Positions 62,213-64,000 of a stretch of DNA of 64,000 nucleotides are shown here, piece after piece. The stretch is from contig NZ_BLVZ01000011.1 in the NCBI RefSeq assembly GCF_015471405.1, positions 62,001-126,000 of the forward strand, in the 5' to 3' direction. Every line of letters begins with the position of its first letter. Position 1 is the stretch's first letter. The DNA is from Pseudomonas cichorii. GTDB taxonomy: Bacteria; Pseudomonadota; Gammaproteobacteria; Pseudomonadales; Pseudomonadaceae. Made by a program: the position numbers and the translations under genes. The notes beneath the pieces were generated by a model. It saw nothing but the letters and a program-made list of their open reading frames with translations, did no database searches and was not told where the DNA came from.

Positions 62213-62566
62213 TTATGGCAACGCAGCAACCACTGAAAGCTCGACAAGGATCTCCGGTTCGCACAGCTTGGCCTCGACCGTCGCACGCGCAGGTGCGACG
62301 CCTTTTGGCAGCCATTTGTCCCAGACACTGTTCATGCCGGCAAAGTGAGCATCGATGTCCTTCAGGTAAATCGTGACAGACAGGATGCGACTTTTGGTTG
62401 TGCCTGCCAGGTCCAGAAGACGCTCGATGTTATCGAGTGTCTCGCGGGTCTGCTTTTCGATCCCGCCCGCCATGTCATCCCCCACCTGCCCCGACAGATA
62501 AACGGTGCCATTGTGGACGACGATCTGACTCATGCGCTCATTGGTGAGCTGGCGCTGGATTGACAT
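62213..62566 (-). CDS. RidA family protein
   Basis: The 117-residue protein has the RidA signature (VVHNGTVYLSGQVGDDMAGGIEKQTRETLDNIERLLDLAGTTKSRILSVTIYLKDI) and the substrate-binding Arg in ARATVEAKLCEPEILVELSVVA. RidA hydrolyses reactive enamines or imines such as 2-aminoacrylate, and imines arising from D-amino-acid oxidation by DadA, encoded next to it, are plausible substrates. Its start overlaps the dadA 3' end by 29 bp. Confidence 0.9.
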   Translation of the reverse strand: MSIQRQLTNERMSQIVVHNGTVYLSGQVGDDMAGGIEKQTRETLDNIERLLDLAGTTKSRILSVTIYLKDIDAHFAGMNSVWDKWLPKGVAPARATVEAKLCEPEILVELSVVAALP

Positions 62567-63839
62567 GTTTTGCACTCTCCTTGGTACTGCCATAGCGAGA
62601 AATATCGAGGCCTGCGGCACTGATCTGAGGTTTTTCGCTCGCCATGAGGTCGGCCAGCAAACGCCCGGAGCCGCAAGCCATGGTCCAGCCAAGTGTTCCG
62701 TGGCCGGTATTGAGGAACAGATTACGGAACGGCGTTGCACCCACGATAGGTGTGCCATCCGGCGTGGTCGGACGCAGCCCGGTCCAGAAACTGGCCTGGG
62801 TCAGATCGCCGCCCCGAGGATAGAGGTCGTTGACGATCATCTCCAGTGTTTCGCGACGCCGAGGGTTGAGCGACAGGTCGTAACCGGCAATTTCAGCCAT
62901 ACCGCCAACGCGGATACGGTTGTCGAAACGGGTGATGGCAACCTTGTAGGTTTCATCGAGAATGGTCGAGGTCGGTGCCATGTCGGTATTGGTGATCGGC
63001 ACGGTCAAGGAATAGCCCTTGAGCGGGTAGACCGGCGCCCGGATACCCAGCGGCTTGAGCAATTGCGGCGAGTAGCTGCCCAGCGCCAGCACATAACGGT
63101 CTGCGGTTTCGAGCTTGCCATCGATCCAGACGCCATTGATACGGTCGCCCACATGGTCGAGGCGCTCGATGGACTGGCCGTAACGAAACTCGACGCCCAG
63201 CTTGACGGCCATTTCCGCCAGACGGGTAGTGAACAGTTGGCAGTCGCCGGTCTGGTCGTTGGGCAGACGCAATGCACCACTCAGAATGTTGGTGACGCCA
63301 GCCAGAGCCGGCTCGACCCGGGCAATGCCTTCGCGGTCCAGCAGTTCGTAGGGCACACCGGATTGTTCGAGAACCGCGATGTCTTTCGCAGCGTTGTCCA
63401 GTTGCTCCTGGGTGCGGAACAACTGAGTGGTGCCCAGGCTGCGGCCTTCGTAGGCAATGCCGGTTTCAAGACGCAGCTCGTCGAGGCAATCGCGGCTGTA
63501 CTCGGACAGACGCACCATGCGCTCCTTGTTCACGGCATAGCGGCTGGCGGTGCAGTTGCGCAGCATTTGCGCCATCCACAGGTACTGATCGATATCGGCC
63601 GTGGCCTTGATCGCCAAGGGCGCATGACGCTGAAGCAGCCATTTGATTGCCTTGAGCGGCACGCCCGGCGCAGCCCATGGCGATGCGTAGCCTGGCGATA
63701 CCTGGCCGGCGTTGGCAAAACTGGTTTCCATGGCTACGGCTGGCTGACGATCCACCACTGTAACCTGGAAGCCGGCCCGAGCCAGATAATAGGCACTGGT
63801 TGTACCGATCACACCACTACCAAGGACCAGAACACGCAT
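62538..63839 (-). CDS. dadA: D-amino acid dehydrogenase
   Basis: The 433-residue FAD enzyme has the N-terminal dinucleotide fold MRVLVLGSGVIGTTSAYYLARAG, ETSFANAGQVSPGYASPWAAPG and the C-terminal FAD motif NLFLNTGHGTLGWTMACGSG. It oxidises D-alanine and other D-amino acids to oxo-acids, passing electrons to the respiratory chain. It leads the minus-strand operon. The AT-rich upstream sequence (63840-63960) probably holds the Lrp-like (DadR) binding sites known for this operon; the regulator gene would lie beyond the window. Confidence 0.95.
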   Translation of the reverse strand: MRVLVLGSGVIGTTSAYYLARAGFQVTVVDRQPAVAMETSFANAGQVSPGYASPWAAPGVPLKAIKWLLQRHAPLAIKATADIDQYLWMAQMLRNCTASRYAVNKERMVRLSEYSRDCLDELRLETGIAYEGRSLGTTQLFRTQEQLDNAAKDIAVLEQSGVPYELLDREGIARVEPALAGVTNILSGALRLPNDQTGDCQLFTTRLAEMAVKLGVEFRYGQSIERLDHVGDRINGVWIDGKLETADRYVLALGSYSPQLLKPLGIRAPVYPLKGYSLTVPITNTDMAPTSTILDETYKVAITRFDNRIRVGGMAEIAGYDLSLNPRRRETLEMIVNDLYPRGGDLTQASFWTGLRPTTPDGTPIVGATPFRNLFLNTGHGTLGWTMACGSGRLLADLMASEKPQISAAGLDISRYGSTKESAKHVNPAPAHQ

Positions 63840-64000
63840 GTCGACAACCTCATCGCGGATATCCGCTGACATTTGAAGTTTAAAGCAGGAATGTGTGCAG
63901 TATATTGAGCATCGAGCAGTGTATCTCACTGTATATCTGCGTATATTCAGCGCTAATTATCGGCAAAGAACGTTTTCGTAGAGGGGAAACCGCCTGTGCG

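Noticed and set aside
62532..63869. A 445-codon frame opposite dadA
   Set aside because: DadA is intact and typical, and the opposite frame has no domain or start signal.

Overview
The window is a gene-dense, GC-rich chromosomal segment of a Pseudomonas, most like the P. syringae group. The evidence is gene content and order: algP, an FKBP isomerase, algQ, a dsbB-type gene, hemY-hemX-hemD-hemC, algR-algZ and argH; then cyaA, rnk, cyaY/lptM, lysA-dapF-DUF484-xerC, sutA and amtB-glnK; then ubiK, yifB, LysR, MATE, GGDEF/EAL, rep and xpt; and finally cytochrome c5, a PauR-like regulator, and alr-ridA-dadA. As I remember it, this is the order of the PA5250-PA5304 region of P. aeruginosa. Synteny is cited from memory; all coordinates and motifs are read from the sequence. 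I see no rRNA, tRNA, CRISPR array or intact insertion sequence.

Layout. 0.2-3.4 kb: four exported-protein genes, three of them lipoproteins, including an LpoB-like one, followed by an array of 7-bp repeats. 3.5-11 kb: a LysE-type exporter, then a sulfur-scavenging cluster (cysteine-type sulfatase, TonB receptor, LysR regulator, periplasmic binding protein, TauD/AtsK-like dioxygenase). 11.1-25.3 kb: MscS-like channel, ABC-F protein, the alginate regulators AlgP, AlgQ, AlgR and AlgZ, haem biosynthesis and argH. 25.3-38.8 kb: GST, small conserved proteins, cyaA, rnk, the cyaY and lysA-dapF-xerC blocks, sutA, yjbQ and the nitrogen-controlled glnK-amtB operon, which has a good sigma-54 promoter.

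39.5-45 kb is the least ordinary part. Between ubiK and yifB, which I expect to be neighbours, lies about 3 kb of accessory DNA. It holds a cytoplasmic trypsin-like peptidase, a small three-helix membrane protein, a 67-residue protein and a tail-anchored coiled-coil protein, and ends in a 134-bp element closed by an inverted repeat. After yifB come a strongly folded, RNA-like element, a nearby pair of interleaved complementary segments, and a low-GC multi-pass membrane protein. The gene set resembles a small defence or stress module, but its function is unproven.

45-64 kb: a chemoreceptor, LysR regulator, MATE exporter, dual GGDEF-EAL protein, Rep helicase, xanthine phosphoribosyltransferase, a persulfide/sulfite detoxification set (metallo-beta-lactamase-fold hydrolase, TSUP exporter, two YeeE/YedE half-proteins), an acetyl-CoA hydrolase/transferase, a toxin-antitoxin pair whose toxin carries an in-frame stop, cytochrome c5, a cupin regulator and the D-alanine catabolic cluster dadA-ridA-alr.
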